Part shown: positions 44,748-54,892 of the stretch, in pieces
How positions within the stretch are numbered: position 1 is the first letter of the stretch
How the letters are laid out: the number at the start of each line of letters is the position of its first letter
Assembly: GCA_018136815.1 (NCBI GenBank)
Contig: CM030942.1
Coordinates: 3,724,574-3,788,573, forward strand
Source: Isochrysis galbana
Lineage: Eukaryota > Haptophyta > Isochrysidales > Isochrysidaceae
Length of the DNA stretch: 64,000 bases
Reading direction: 5' to 3'
Notes under the pieces: model-generated
Told to the model about the DNA's origin: nothing
Databases searched by the model: none
The model's input: the letters and a program-made list of their open reading frames with translations, nothing else
Position numbers and translations under genes: made by a program

Positions 44748-45419
44748 GTCTTTAGTTTGCGCTAGTGAACGGCGACGGAGCAGCGAGGGGGCACGCTAGA
44801 CCGGAGATAAGAGGGAGGCAGTTAGTATTATACCGCATCAGGGTTCGTGTAGGAACGTTCCACAATTGGAAGCACACTTGGGCAAGGTAGCAACTGTGTC
44901 GCATCCAGAGTATTTTATATACTCTATGCGGATGCGGTGTCTCCATCATGCGTTGTGTCTCGCTGCCTTGCTCTCCCCTCTCTCGCTCTTCCCTTTTTCG
45001 CTCGCTCTCCCTCCCTCTCTCTCTCCCCCCCCCCTCCCCCCTCACTCTTTCTCGCTGTCGTATTCCATACGAGGACAGACTTTTACTTTTAGCATGTGAG
45101 TTATTTTAACTCTCAAGGTCTCGTTGATGGGTATGTCGCCTCTTCTCCTACTTTCTCTTGATGTCATCAAACGTTCCATGATCGTCGTCTGTCTTCTGTT
45201 ATACCTCGGTCGCAGCTCCCCCAGCGAGGTCTGCCCTCGTTGTGCCGACTCCTCTGTCGCATGCCTGTGCGCTACTAAGTTGCCTTGGTGCCGACGCTTG
45301 GCCGTCCGCCCCAGTGCGGTTAGTGTTCGCCCCGTTTGGTTTAGTTTGTGTGCCTCTGTGGACCGGAACCTTTTTTTGAGTCCCCGCGGTGTAGTCCCTC
45401 GTGTCTACCTTGGACCTAA

Positions 45420-46080
45420 GAAGCTCTCATTCTCATTCTCTCTCTTCCCCTCCCTTCCCCCCTCTGTGTCTCTCTCTCCTCGCGCTTTGTCTCTCCCTCG
45501 CGCGCGCGCTCTCTCGCTCTCTCTCCACCCCCACCCTCCTCCCCCTTGCTCTCTCTCCCCCTTGGTCTCTCTCCCCCTCGCTCCCTCTCCCCTAGCTCTC
45601 CTTCTCCTTCTCCCTCGCTCTTGCTTCCTCTTGCTCCCTTCTTTATCTCTCTCTCCCTTGCTCCCTCTCCCCCTCGCTCTCCCTCTCCCTCTCTCTTGCT
45701 CCCTCTTGCTCCCTTCTCTCTCTCCCTCTCCCTCCCTCTCTCTCCCTCTCGCTCTGTGCCCCCCCCCCCCCCATTCCCTCCCTCCCTCCCTCTCACTCTC
45801 CCCTTCATCACCCTTCTCTCTCTGCCCCCCCCGCCCTCCCTCCCCTCCCCCCTCTCTTTCTCTCCAAGCACGCGTAAGTGCGCGCGCATATGTTCATGCT
45901 CAGCGCGCGGTGCATGAGTGCTCGCGTTGCCATTCAAAAACGGAGACAAAAACGGAAGGGTTGCAAAAAACGGCAAAAACGGCCTGTTTTTGGCCTTCAC
46001 AGAAAAACGGTAAAAACGTATTTCCCATCCAGGAGCCGTTGACCACGCTGCGGCCGAGCTCCTAGGCCGCCGGGCAGGGC
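45420..46080. repeat. CT/CCCT pyrimidine tract and flank
   Basis: Pyrimidine-rich sequence to about 45,870, then an AAAACGG-rich stretch (45,935-46,015: AAAAACGGAGACAAAAACGG and similar). No gene is seen from 44,750 to 46,190. Confidence 0.7.
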
Positions 46081-46189
46081 ATTTTTACTTTCTACCTTCT
46101 CCCTCGAGCCCTTTTTTTTTGTACTCGTAGCCTTGCGAGAGCCGAGAGCCGCGCACACAGAGAGGAGGAGAGCGCGCGGGGAAGGGGGG

Positions 46190-46289
46190 CGAGATATACA
46201 GGAAGAGGGAGAAGTAGGGAGAGAAACAGAGAGAGAGAAATTGGGTGGGAGAGAGAGGGAGAGAGGGAGAGAGGGAGGGAGAGGGAAGG

Positions 46290-46335
<46 letters not shown>

Positions 46336-46429
46336 AGAGAGGGAGAGAGAGAGAGAGAGAGAGAAGAGAGAGGGAGAGAGGGAGAGAGGGAGAGGAGGGA
46401 GAGAGAGAGAGAGAGGGAGAGAGAGAGAA

Positions 46430-46481
<52 letters not shown>

Positions 46482-46508
46482 AGGGGAGAGAGAGAGAGAG
46501 AGAGGAGG
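46190..46508. repeat. (GA)n tract ending at the J-protein start
   Basis: About 300 bp of GA dinucleotides that stop three bases before the ATG at 46,512, so the tract would occupy the 5' leader or promoter of the following gene. Confidence 0.85.
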
Positions 46509-46511
46509 GGG

Positions 46512-47489
46512 ATGTGGCGTGGCGCGCTCTGCCACCTCAGACCTCGGGGCTCTCTCCGCCCTCTCTCCTCGTCCCCCTCCTCATGCTCTAGCTCATCCCA
46601 CTCCTCCTCTGTCACTCTCCCCTCGCGCACAACGCTCTACGGGGCGCGTGGGCTCTCCTCCTTCCACAACCATGCGACCTCGCCATTCTTCTCCTTCTCC
46701 TCCTTCTCCGCTCTCTCCTCCCGCGTGCGGCTGCACGATAGAGGCTTGGGCCGCGGGGCTCGCCGGCTCGTCTCCTCGCGCTCGACTGATCCACACGACG
46801 TGCTCGGCGTCCAGCGCGGTGCGAGTGAGAAGGAGATCAAGGCCGCATTCCGCCGCGCGGCGCTCAAGTACCACCCGGACCGCAACCCTCAGAACCGAGT
46901 GGAAGCGGAGGCGGCGTTCAAGCGCGCATCCGATGCGTACGCTGAGCTAACGGGCAAGGCTGGAAGTAGTCGCGCCGCCGGCGCAGACGCATCTGGTTTT
47001 GGCGCCAGGCCGGGAAGAGGAGGCTTCTCGAGCGAGCAGTGGGAGAGGGAGCACCAACGGCAGTTTGAGGAGATGCTCCGCAGGATGCAGCGCAACGGCG
47101 GTGGCAGATTCGGCGGGTTCCAGAGCGGCAGCTTTGCCTCGGGAAGGGGGTTTTCACAGGGTGTCCAGGTGCGAAGGACGGTCGTCACGCGGCCTGACGG
47201 AAGTATGGCTATCCGCACTGAGACGACCACCATTGACAGTCATGGTAGGCAGTCGACGCGTGTCGAGGAGCAGCCCATCGACACCTCGGGCGCGGAGGAG
47301 ACCTTTGGCGCGTTCATGTCGGGCGGCAGCCGCTTCAGCGCTGGCCGGCAGCGGCGATCCGCGCAACCGCAGGGCTTCTTCTCCCGCTTCTTCCAGTCAG
47401 TCGCGGAACGTGCGTTCCGCGCAGTGTTGATGGCGGCGTTGCGGCGGCTACTAGGCAGTGTTTTCTCGCCCCGTGGGCCGCTAAAATGA
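46512..47489 (+). CDS. J-domain (DnaJ-like) co-chaperone, probably organellar
   Basis: A single open frame of 325 residues from ATG 46,512 (MWRGALCHLRPRGSLRPLSS). Residues 1 to about 85 are Ser/Arg-rich with almost no acidic residues, as in mitochondrial or plastid transit peptides. The J-domain follows (DPHDVLGVQRGASEKEIKAA, FRRAALKYHPDRNPQ, with HPD intact). Then comes a Gly/Phe/Arg-rich region (GGRFGGFQSGSFASGRGF) and a C-terminal segment (VVTRPDGSMAIRTETTTID; hydrophobic helix AFRAVLMAALRRLLGSVFS at the end). There is no CxxCxGxG zinc region, so type II/III rather than type I. Expected role: stimulating the ATPase of an Hsp70 in an organelle; the terminal helix could anchor it to a membrane. 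Confidence 0.8.
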   Translation: MWRGALCHLRPRGSLRPLSSSPSSCSSSSHSSSVTLPSRTTLYGARGLSSFHNHATSPFFSFSSFSALSSRVRLHDRGLGRGARRLVSSRSTDPHDVLGVQRGASEKEIKAAFRRAALKYHPDRNPQNRVEAEAAFKRASDAYAELTGKAGSSRAAGADASGFGARPGRGGFSSEQWEREHQRQFEEMLRRMQRNGGGRFGGFQSGSFASGRGFSQGVQVRRTVVTRPDGSMAIRTETTTIDSHGRQSTRVEEQPIDTSGAEETFGAFMSGGSRFSAGRQRRSAQPQGFFSRFFQSVAERAFRAVLMAALRRLLGSVFSPRGPLK

Positions 47490-48197
47490 CGCCGGACTGC
47501 CGTCGCACGCTTCCCGCACCAAGACAGTCGTCTGGCACCATTCGAGGATCCCTGCCGGTGACGTGGTGAAGGTGTCCCATGATTTGCGCCTGCGCTGCCT
47601 ATGCGGCACAGCTCTATGTGTTCGTACTCTTGGGATTGCCGATAGCTTGTCGGCGACAGCAGCATTTCTCTGAAAGTGCAATTTCCATATACCTGGTTGA
47701 AAGTGCGATACTCATTTGCCTGGTCGGCGCATTCTCGGCGCGACGGGCATGAGTTCAGCGGGAAGCGTCAGCTACTCAAACCAGGCAATGGTAGCTGCCG
47801 GCCAGAACTTCCTTGCCATTCTAGCAACGACAGCTTTGAAAATGGGCAGAATACATCGCAGCAGCACGCAACACATGCCAGTGTACGTCTTGGCTGGCGT
47901 GTACACGCACGTCCCGTACCATGTTTATGCAACGCGGCGGCTCCCTGTGATCTACCAGGCATGATTCCATGTACGTGTGTTATTGCGTTTGGGAGGGGTG
48001 GGGCGATCTTCAATTTCATGCGCACATCCTCTAGCTGACGCTTTGAAGAGTAAAAAAAAATAAATTGTGGCTGGCGGAGTGGAGTGGCTGTGGCTGTGGC
48101 TGAGGGTTGTGATTCAAAGAAATGTTGAGGCATAGGATGGGGCCCTCCAGGGGCGACCGTGCTCACGGAGGGCTGAGCACTGGGGCTGGAGGGAGGC
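47490..48197. other. Intergenic, no gene seen
   Basis: Only short open frames without family features. A (GTGGCT)n-like stretch lies near 48,065-48,105. Confidence 0.5.
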
Positions 48198-48978
48198 ATG
48201 GCACCGGCGGGGACACCGCTCACAAGAGGGTGCAACCTCAGGTTTGGTTGTTTTTTTTGCAAGTGCCCCCCACGTGGACGGTATAAGTTCTACTTAAAGG
48301 ACCCCCTTATTACAGTACAAACGTGCAGCAAGGCGATTTCACCGCAGAAAAGGGGACATCGCAGCCAGTCCCGCCCTTCCACCGCGCCCTCGCTCCTCTT
48401 CAGCCAACCCAAAGCAGGTGCTTGCACCCCACCCCACTGTACGAAGGCGCGCAGGCGTCCCATAGGCGGGAGGAGATGCGTCCACATAGGCGGGCGGAGA
48501 GGCGCGCCAACGTCTCCTGACCGGGAGGGACAGTGGCTGGGCTGAGCGAGGGCAGCGCCGGGCGAGCGGAAGCAGCACCTAGAGCAATGCCCCCCCCTTC
48601 ATACCCTCACGTGGCACTGTTCCTTTTGGCTGACGGAGTAGATGGGTAGGAGAAAGAGAAAGACCGCCCAAGCTCGCGAGAAGGCTCGCCGCGCGGGCGG
48701 TCGTGGGGGTAGCAAGGGTCACGAGGTATCACTTGCAGCGCTCACCGTCCGCGTACTCCTTGCAGATGAATGATGATTCTTCTACCGCCGAGGTACAAGT
48801 TAAGGGAGCCGCCGCTCCGGATGAAGCCACTTATGCGGTCGTAAGCATGAAGCGCTTGCTCGACTCGGAAGCCGCCGAGGACTGTCCAAAACACCAGAAG
48901 CATGTCCCCCCTCCTCTTGAGTGCACAAAGCGCGCTGCCGACTACATCGGCGCTCTGCGCTCAGCTTGTCAAGCCTGA
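48198..48978 (+). mobile_element. Truncated LINE-family copy (inverted partner at 57,545-58,265)
   Basis: Matches, in opposite orientation, the segment at 57,545-58,265 over about 720 bp with a few percent difference, including GTGGACGGTATAAGTTCTAC and a block reading MNDDSSTAEVQVKGAAAPDE, SMKRLLDSEAAEDCPKHQK. The plus copy begins inside the ORF1 region (GATGAAGAGGG-type sequence is missing) and so is 5' truncated. Sequence similarity ends near 48,955. Confidence 0.7.
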
Positions 48979-49147
48979 CACTTACATCCTCTAGCGTTGT
49001 ATGCGTGCCTTTTAGCGTGTATTCTTGAGGTATCGGATACGCCGTTTCCGCCGGGCCGTCGTACGCTCGTCCCCACTTCAGCGGAGTGTATAGCTCGTCG
49101 GGCAATAGTTGCGGGCTGATCCGCTCGTGGATGTGGGGCTCTCCCAT
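48975..49147 (-). mobile_element. Possible mobile-element ORF remnant
   Basis: The minus strand reads GEPHIHERISPQLLPDELYT and PLKWGRAYDGPAETAYPIPQ, a protein-like stretch abutting the truncated LINE copy. No family recognised. Bases 49,150-49,900 are G/A-rich with repeated ACGAG/ACTCG motifs and no gene. Confidence 0.3.
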
Positions 49148-49916
49148 AACGTTGAGCTGACGGATTGGAGGTTATGGATGGAACAGGAGGGACCGAACGG
49201 GACGGAAGGTAGGCGGCGGCAGGCACGGCATTTTGGCCATTGGCGGGCGGCACGGGCAGACCATCTTCTATGGTTGGAAGATGGATGGCGGGCAGTGGCG
49301 AGGGCGAGCGCGAAGACGGAGCGGACATAGCGGATAGCGAGGGTGAGTGGGTGAGTGAGTGGATTTGGTTGGTGTTGTAAGATTGCTGGTTACGACTGAG
49401 CGAGAGCGAGAGCGAGAACGAGGGAGCGAGGAGCGACTGGGACGAGGGACGAGGGCGACAGAGGCCGACAGGATACCAATCCGACGAGTCCGACAACAAT
49501 CCGAGACACGCACACTTGACTTTCACCCAACATTCCTCCACACTAACGTATATTTCTCCACTTGGGCGGGGGAAAACACAGAAGGAAGGAAACAAGGAAG
49601 AGAAAGCCGACAAGAGAGCGATGATGCGACGGAAGAGCCGACGGCGAACGGCGGTTACCGCGAACGAGTAGATAGAAAGTAAGGAGGGAATCTACGAGCG
49701 TAAACCGGAAGGGGAGAGAGGGTAGGCTTCGCGCGGGGGAAAGGTCCGCAACGACGAACACCTACGACGAGAGCGAGAACGAGCGCGGGGGAACGACAGC
49801 AAGGAGGGACCAAAGGCAGAGCAAGGCCCAAGGTGCAAAGGAGCGAAACAGGAGCGAGACAGGCCACAAAGGGGCGCAACGGCAAGGAGCGAGGGGCGAG
49901 TTACGAGTGAAGAGTT

Positions 49917-50640
49917 CTACAAGTTACGAGTAAAACTCCGCGGCAACAAGAACGACTGGGCTCGAAGACGCCTAAGGTCGGAAGTCGATCGCGGATGCGA
50001 CATGAGCTGGACTTTGTGGTAGTCGCCTCTTCGGCGCAGATAAGAGTTATGGTCTTGGTCCACTAGAATGTCGCCTATATCGTGTGCGTCCGGATCTTCT
50101 TGAGGGACTAACTCTTGCTCCTCCGGAGCCGGGGGCGGGGGCTTTGCTTGTTTTCTAAGAAGGTCTATATAGTCGAATGTGGTATTTACTAGTAGTATTA
50201 CTAGTCTTGATCTAGTCCATTCAGATATCTTTTCCCACGATTTAAGAAAGGGGCCTACCGATATGTAATTTCCTCTATGGCGTATCCAACGATCTCCGTC
50301 CGGCAAGTAAGCCGCGCATTCCTCTGTAGTGTATATGTCCCCCGTACCCGGGTTAATTAATAGATAGTATTATGTACGATAACTGTCTGTAGAGACTCCC
50401 ATTTCGACCTATGTGAATAGTGAATCGCCGGAGGTTTGTGGAAAAGATCGTGCCATATCGGGGAGCCCTGAGTTCCTTCCCGTGTGATTTCTTCCCTAAG
50501 GAAGTTGATCCGTCTAAAATTCTCAGCAAGCGCATGCTTCCAAAAGGCCGGGAGCGTGTTATTTCCGCGAAGCGCGAATGCTAGCCGTGAGGCTCCTCGA
50601 GTCGACCTTCGAAAAGACCGCCGCTCGCCCTAAGGGGGTG
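49917..50640 (-). mobile_element. Degraded 3' end of a LINE ORF2
   Basis: On the minus strand, partly frame-broken: EWKTVLDQWFSRTPLGRAAV (end of the upstream frame), LPAFWKHALAENFRRINFLR with IWHDLFHKP, and DRWIRHRGNYISVGPFLKSW ending near EEQELVPQEDPDAHDIGD. The WHDLF / F.W. pattern resembles the C-terminal region of L1-type ORF2 proteins. Several stops and frame changes show it is dead. Confidence 0.5.
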
Positions 50641-51122
50641 CGGCTGAACCATTGATCTAAGACTGTTTTCCATTCCGCCATGGACGGGTTGAGGTGCTGA
50701 GTCCTGCAGCTGATGCTGCAAGATTCAGCTGCTGTTGTGATGGTGGTCTTGCCGACCGGCCGGGTCCGCGCCTCGTGCTGGCGCACGAGGTCGGTGCCGC
50801 GGCGTTGTAGGGGCCCAGCCCTGAGGCTTTCCCTATGGGAAGATGGGCCCTGAGGCTCCTCTTGTTCCTGCTTCCTGATGGAGTGTCTGTGCTGGTGGAT
50901 GTGGTGTGCTGTGTGGAGGTTGGTTCTGTGTTGTGCGCGGCTCTGTGCGCGTGGCGAGGTGCGGCTCGCGACCACCTGGGTGGGCGAGAGCTTTGGGAGA
51001 GGACGGTGCGGTTGCGTGACGTCGGCCATCACTTGGTCAGCCGGCGCGGTGGAGTGGGCGAAGAGAGAGGAGGGGAGCGTGGCGCGCTCCATGACCCTAT
51101 CGTTATAACGATAGTTGAAGTA
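50559..51122 (-). mobile_element. LINE-family 5' end with perfect palindromic hairpin
   Basis: CTATCGTTATAACGATAG (an 18-bp perfect palindrome, 51,096-51,113) precedes GGGTCATGGAGCGCGCCACG. The frame starting MERATLPSSLFAHSTAPADQ continues with His/Gln/Arg-rich sequence and fuses to ORF2 C-terminal-like residues by about 50,700, meaning most of the element was deleted. Confidence 0.55.
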
Positions 51123-51418
51123 GCTAGTAGTGGTAGGTGGAGATGTCAAGAGGACACGGGGATAGTGGATAGTGGTAGAGCGGTCGGGAGCGTAAGAGAA
51201 CGCAACAGCGGAGAGAGAAAAATGATAGCGTTCGCTTCGCGAGATCTTTCACGTGACTAAGCCCAAAAAAACCGTGGAGATCTCGTCGAATTTGTCACTG
51301 GTCCCGCCGTGTTTTGGTCTTGGAGTCTTGGAGACGATGTAAATAAAGTGTGAAGTGTAATCAAGTTACAAATAACTGCGGTTGGTCTTTTCACTCTTCT
51401 GAGTGTGAAGAGGCGCCG

Positions 51419-53176
51419 ATGGTGCCGCTCTCCTCCTCCTCCCCTTGCTCCTCTCCCTGCCCCTCACGCTCCTCGCCGCTCTCTCCCTCTGCCTGCTACT
51501 CGTTTGCCACCGCCTCTGCCTCCTCGAATGCCTTCCTACGCTCCTTCTCACTCTCCGAACCTGTCGCGGCGCCTTCACAATCCTTCTCCGTGGCTGCGCT
51601 CTCTTCCCCTTCTGGCTCCGGTTCCCCTCGCTCCAGCTCCCCCTCTGCCTCACCCTCGAATCACTCAGCCTGCGGCTTTGCCGCTGTTCCTGCCCCCTCT
51701 GGCTTCCCTGCTGTCATCTCTACCTGCTCTTTTCCTGCTTGCTTTCGACCTGCCAACGCTCCTCGCACTACTCCCCCCTCGCATTCAGCCTTGCCCTGCG
51801 GCCAGCGGCTGATTGGCGCATCGCTTCCTCTCTCTACGTGCTCCTCCTTGGGGTCTTTCTCCCTTGCCTCATCTTATCTGTCCACCCATCTTCTCTTCAC
51901 TCCTGCGTTTGCTGCCTCAATGCCGACGCCCCAGCGAATTGTGGTGGCATCAGTCGCTGAGTCCTCGCCCTCAAATCCTTCCCCTCCGACACTTCCCTCC
52001 TCCCTTCCCTGTCCATCCTCCTACCCGGCCCCTGGGGCGCCGACCAGCTGCCGATTGAGCATCGCCTCCGCCGCTCGCTCGGCTTGCGCTGGCGCTCTCT
52101 CCGGTGCGACCATCTCGGCATTGCTGCAGCCTCTTGATGTTTTGCGCACGAGGTTGCAGACGGACGCAAGCGGTGTCGGGGGTGGGAAGACTAGCGCTAT
52201 GGGAATACATGGCGTGATCAGGATCACTGCAAGCGGAGATGGAGCCAATCCAGGGCCGTCGATGCCCACTGGCCAAGGGGGAGCTGCTGGAACGGTGCAG
52301 GCCGACACGCACATCACTGGCAGATGTGAAAAGCTCCCGACGGCCGCTTGCGAGCGGAGTGGGCGGCAGGCGGCGAGCTTGGTCGCGGCCGACACGAAAC
52401 TTCTCGGACGATCTGGCGGGTCTAGTGTCTATCAGACTGCCGCCTCGATCGTGGCTGAGGGGGGCGGGCCATTCAGCCTGTGGCGTGGCTGGTCGGCGAG
52501 CGTGCTGCGCGTTGGGATGGGCGCTGCCATCCACTTTTTCACCCTGGAACTGATGAGGGAGGCGGCGGGTACGGGCGGCGGGCGACGGGTTCAAAGCCCG
52601 GCTCGCGCTAGTGGCGGGGCCGGCTGGCTCACCGACGCAGCAATGGGCGGTGGTGCGCGCTCTATCGCGGTAGTGCTCATGTGCCCCGTCACCACGGTCA
52701 AAACACGGATGGAGGCATCAGGTGAGGCGGGTTCACGGTATGTCTACCGCAACGTACCGCAGGCGCTTGCAACCATTGCACGCACCGAGGGAATTCTGTC
52801 ACTCTGGCGCGGCCTCACGCCCAACCTCGCCGCCAACGCGCCCTTCTCTGCGATCCACTACATGTGCTACCGCAAGATCCAGGCGGCCGCCACGCCCTAC
52901 CTCTCGTCGCCCACGGCAACTAGCTTCCTGGCTGGCGCTCTTGCCTCGACCGTTGCGACGCTCATCACGCAGCCGCTTGACGTCCTGCGCACACGCGCAA
53001 TGCTCCGCATTGGGCCGCCAGCGGGAGGCGGCTCCAGCCTTGCGCTCTTTGCTGGCATCGGTCCGCGCCTTGCAAAGAGGGCGATCCAGACCACCCTAGT
53101 GTGGACCTTTTACGAGGAGATCTACTCTCGATGGCAGCGGCTTGCCCACCGTACGCCTCCGGCCGCCCCTACCTGA
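51419..53176 (+). CDS. SLC25A38: SLC25A38/Hem25-like mitochondrial carrier
   Basis: The frame is open from ATG 51,419 (585 residues); an in-frame ATG at 51,920 (MPTPQRIVVASVAESSPSNP) gives 418 residues and is nearer normal size. Three mitochondrial-carrier repeats are visible: QPLDVLRTRLQ (first PxD), LSLWRGLTPNLAANAPFSAI after CPVTTVKTRMEASGE (second), and QPLDVLRTRAML (third). The middle ARSIAVVLMCPVTTVKTRME and the C-terminal LAKRAIQTTLVWTFYEEIY fit SLC25A38/Hem25, which imports glycine for the first step of haem synthesis. An insert of about 90 residues lies in the first matrix loop (52,165-52,440), and about 220 Ser/Pro-rich residues precede the carrier core if the first ATG is used. An unrecognised intron in either place is possible. 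Confidence 0.8.
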   Translation: MVPLSSSSPCSSPCPSRSSPLSPSACYSFATASASSNAFLRSFSLSEPVAAPSQSFSVAALSSPSGSGSPRSSSPSASPSNHSACGFAAVPAPSGFPAVISTCSFPACFRPANAPRTTPPSHSALPCGQRLIGASLPLSTCSSLGSFSLASSYLSTHLLFTPAFAASMPTPQRIVVASVAESSPSNPSPPTLPSSLPCPSSYPAPGAPTSCRLSIASAARSACAGALSGATISALLQPLDVLRTRLQTDASGVGGGKTSAMGIHGVIRITASGDGANPGPSMPTGQGGAAGTVQADTHITGRCEKLPTAACERSGRQAASLVAADTKLLGRSGGSSVYQTAASIVAEGGGPFSLWRGWSASVLRVGMGAAIHFFTLELMREAAGTGGGRRVQSPARASGGAGWLTDAAMGGGARSIAVVLMCPVTTVKTRMEASGEAGSRYVYRNVPQALATIARTEGILSLWRGLTPNLAANAPFSAIHYMCYRKIQAAATPYLSSPTATSFLAGALASTVATLITQPLDVLRTRAMLRIGPPAGGGSSLALFAGIGPRLAKRAIQTTLVWTFYEEIYSRWQRLAHRTPPAAPT

Positions 53177-54892
53177 TGCAAGCTGGCTCGAATGTCCGCT
53201 TCTGTCTCTTGCAGGCCTTCGAACTTGCTCTGGCTCGTCCAATCACGGAGCGCCCCGTCGCCTAAAGGCAAACGGACAACGAAGAGTAGAGGTCGACGTG
53301 TAGACATCACTCTCTTCCATGGACAGGATGGTCACAGTGTGCGCACCTCATGTCCTCGGGCACTCTCTCTGCCACTGGGCTTGGCGCGAGGCGGCTCAAG
53401 GCATGTGTCAGTCGCACACAAGCAACATCTCAGGAAGCTGGAAGACCCGGCGGTTACTAGCGGCAATGCCAACACCTCGTCCTGCGAACAGTCATTGCGG
53501 CCAATACACACTACTCGATCACTCCACAACTCGATCAATACAAATAATTGAAATAAGGAAATTACATATTCATAGCGACCCGTTCAATATTGAGTGGCAG
53601 GTTGAGGTGTGGCGAAGGTGCACAGTCCAGTCGTATATCATAATTTCCTCGCCGTCTATCCAGACTTGCCGTGGCTCGGGTAGGGCGCGACGAGGGCAAC
53701 GTGCAGCGCGCAACACTCGCCCGTCGGACGGCGAGCGCTAAATGCATTGCCTCCATGTACCAATTCGAAACTAGCATGGTAGAATCACTAGTATCTAGAC
53801 GTGGCGTATACCACGAACTTCATGAGGAGAATGTTGGGGCACAGGTGAAGTCTCGGCCTTTCAGATTGCTTGCAAAGTGCACCGCGGCAGCTACCGCGTG
53901 GCGTGTGCGTTTTTGTGGGAACGTGGGAACCCAGGCAGGGCGTTACCTCCCGTTCCATATCGATCTTCCCCCGTTTGCCCTTTTGTTGTTTCCATCGATG
54001 GCCCCCAGCCCCTGGAACCTTGTTATCAAAAGTTAAGAGCTCCACAAACACAAACACACACACACCAGGGCGGTCACATAGTGATTTACAACTAATAGCA
54101 GCATATGGCATATGAGGGGGGGGGGGGCTGCATTTTTGGACCGTTCTCCGAAGCCGAAGCCCAAGCAAAACCTCCTGCTCCTGGGGAGCTAACCTGCCGC
54201 CATGAAAATTTGTCGAGGAAAATGGTGAGTTTTACCGGCCCCCTCGCCCCCCCTCTACACACGCACGCGCTGGGGGCCTATAAGAGTAACATTACAGAAT
54301 TGGCGGTCGCGCCGCGGGGCCGATAGGTGTGAGTAATTCCACGCTAGGGATCAGCCTAATATCTGCCGTGTCTAATCTGGAAAATGTGGCTTTTGCTTCT
54401 CACGAAAATATTTCTTGATGAATGACGTAAAGCATAAAGCGCAGTCACATCTTTCTAAGTCTCTAAGTTACATCGTGTTAGAGGAGTAGGGCAGATTTCG
54501 CCCTCTCTGATACAATCCCGAGGAGTATTCTCGTCTCTTGCCGCACGCCTTGCGGCTGTCTCACCGGGTGCCGAGGATTTTAGTCACTTGATCGCGAGGT
54601 GGCAGGGAGGGGGGGGGGGGGGCAAAATGATCGCAAGCAGGAGGTTTTTGCCGCCAGTGTGCATGAACCATCGCATTGGCCAAGGCAACGTATACACCTC
54701 ACAAGGGCGTGATACGTAGCGAGATAGCTTTCCTGGCAATTCGCACGTCTGCATAGACCGTGGGCACGATACGCTGCGTATTTCATTCGCTTATGTACTA
54801 CCCATGTTGTGAAGGATTGACGAGTATCGCGGATATCTATTGGTTGCCGCGACACAATCCTAGTGTGTTGAAGAATACGTGACTTGGTGTCA
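53177..54892. other. Intergenic, no gene seen
   Basis: Contains a variant of the CCGGGTGCCGGGGACTT dispersed block near 54,558 and poly-G runs at 54,116 and 54,610. No open frame with a family signature. Confidence 0.5.

Noticed and set aside
45124-46065. A 313-codon open frame starting in non-repetitive sequence
   Set aside because: Two thirds is a CT/CCCT tract, and the first third has no recognisable feature.
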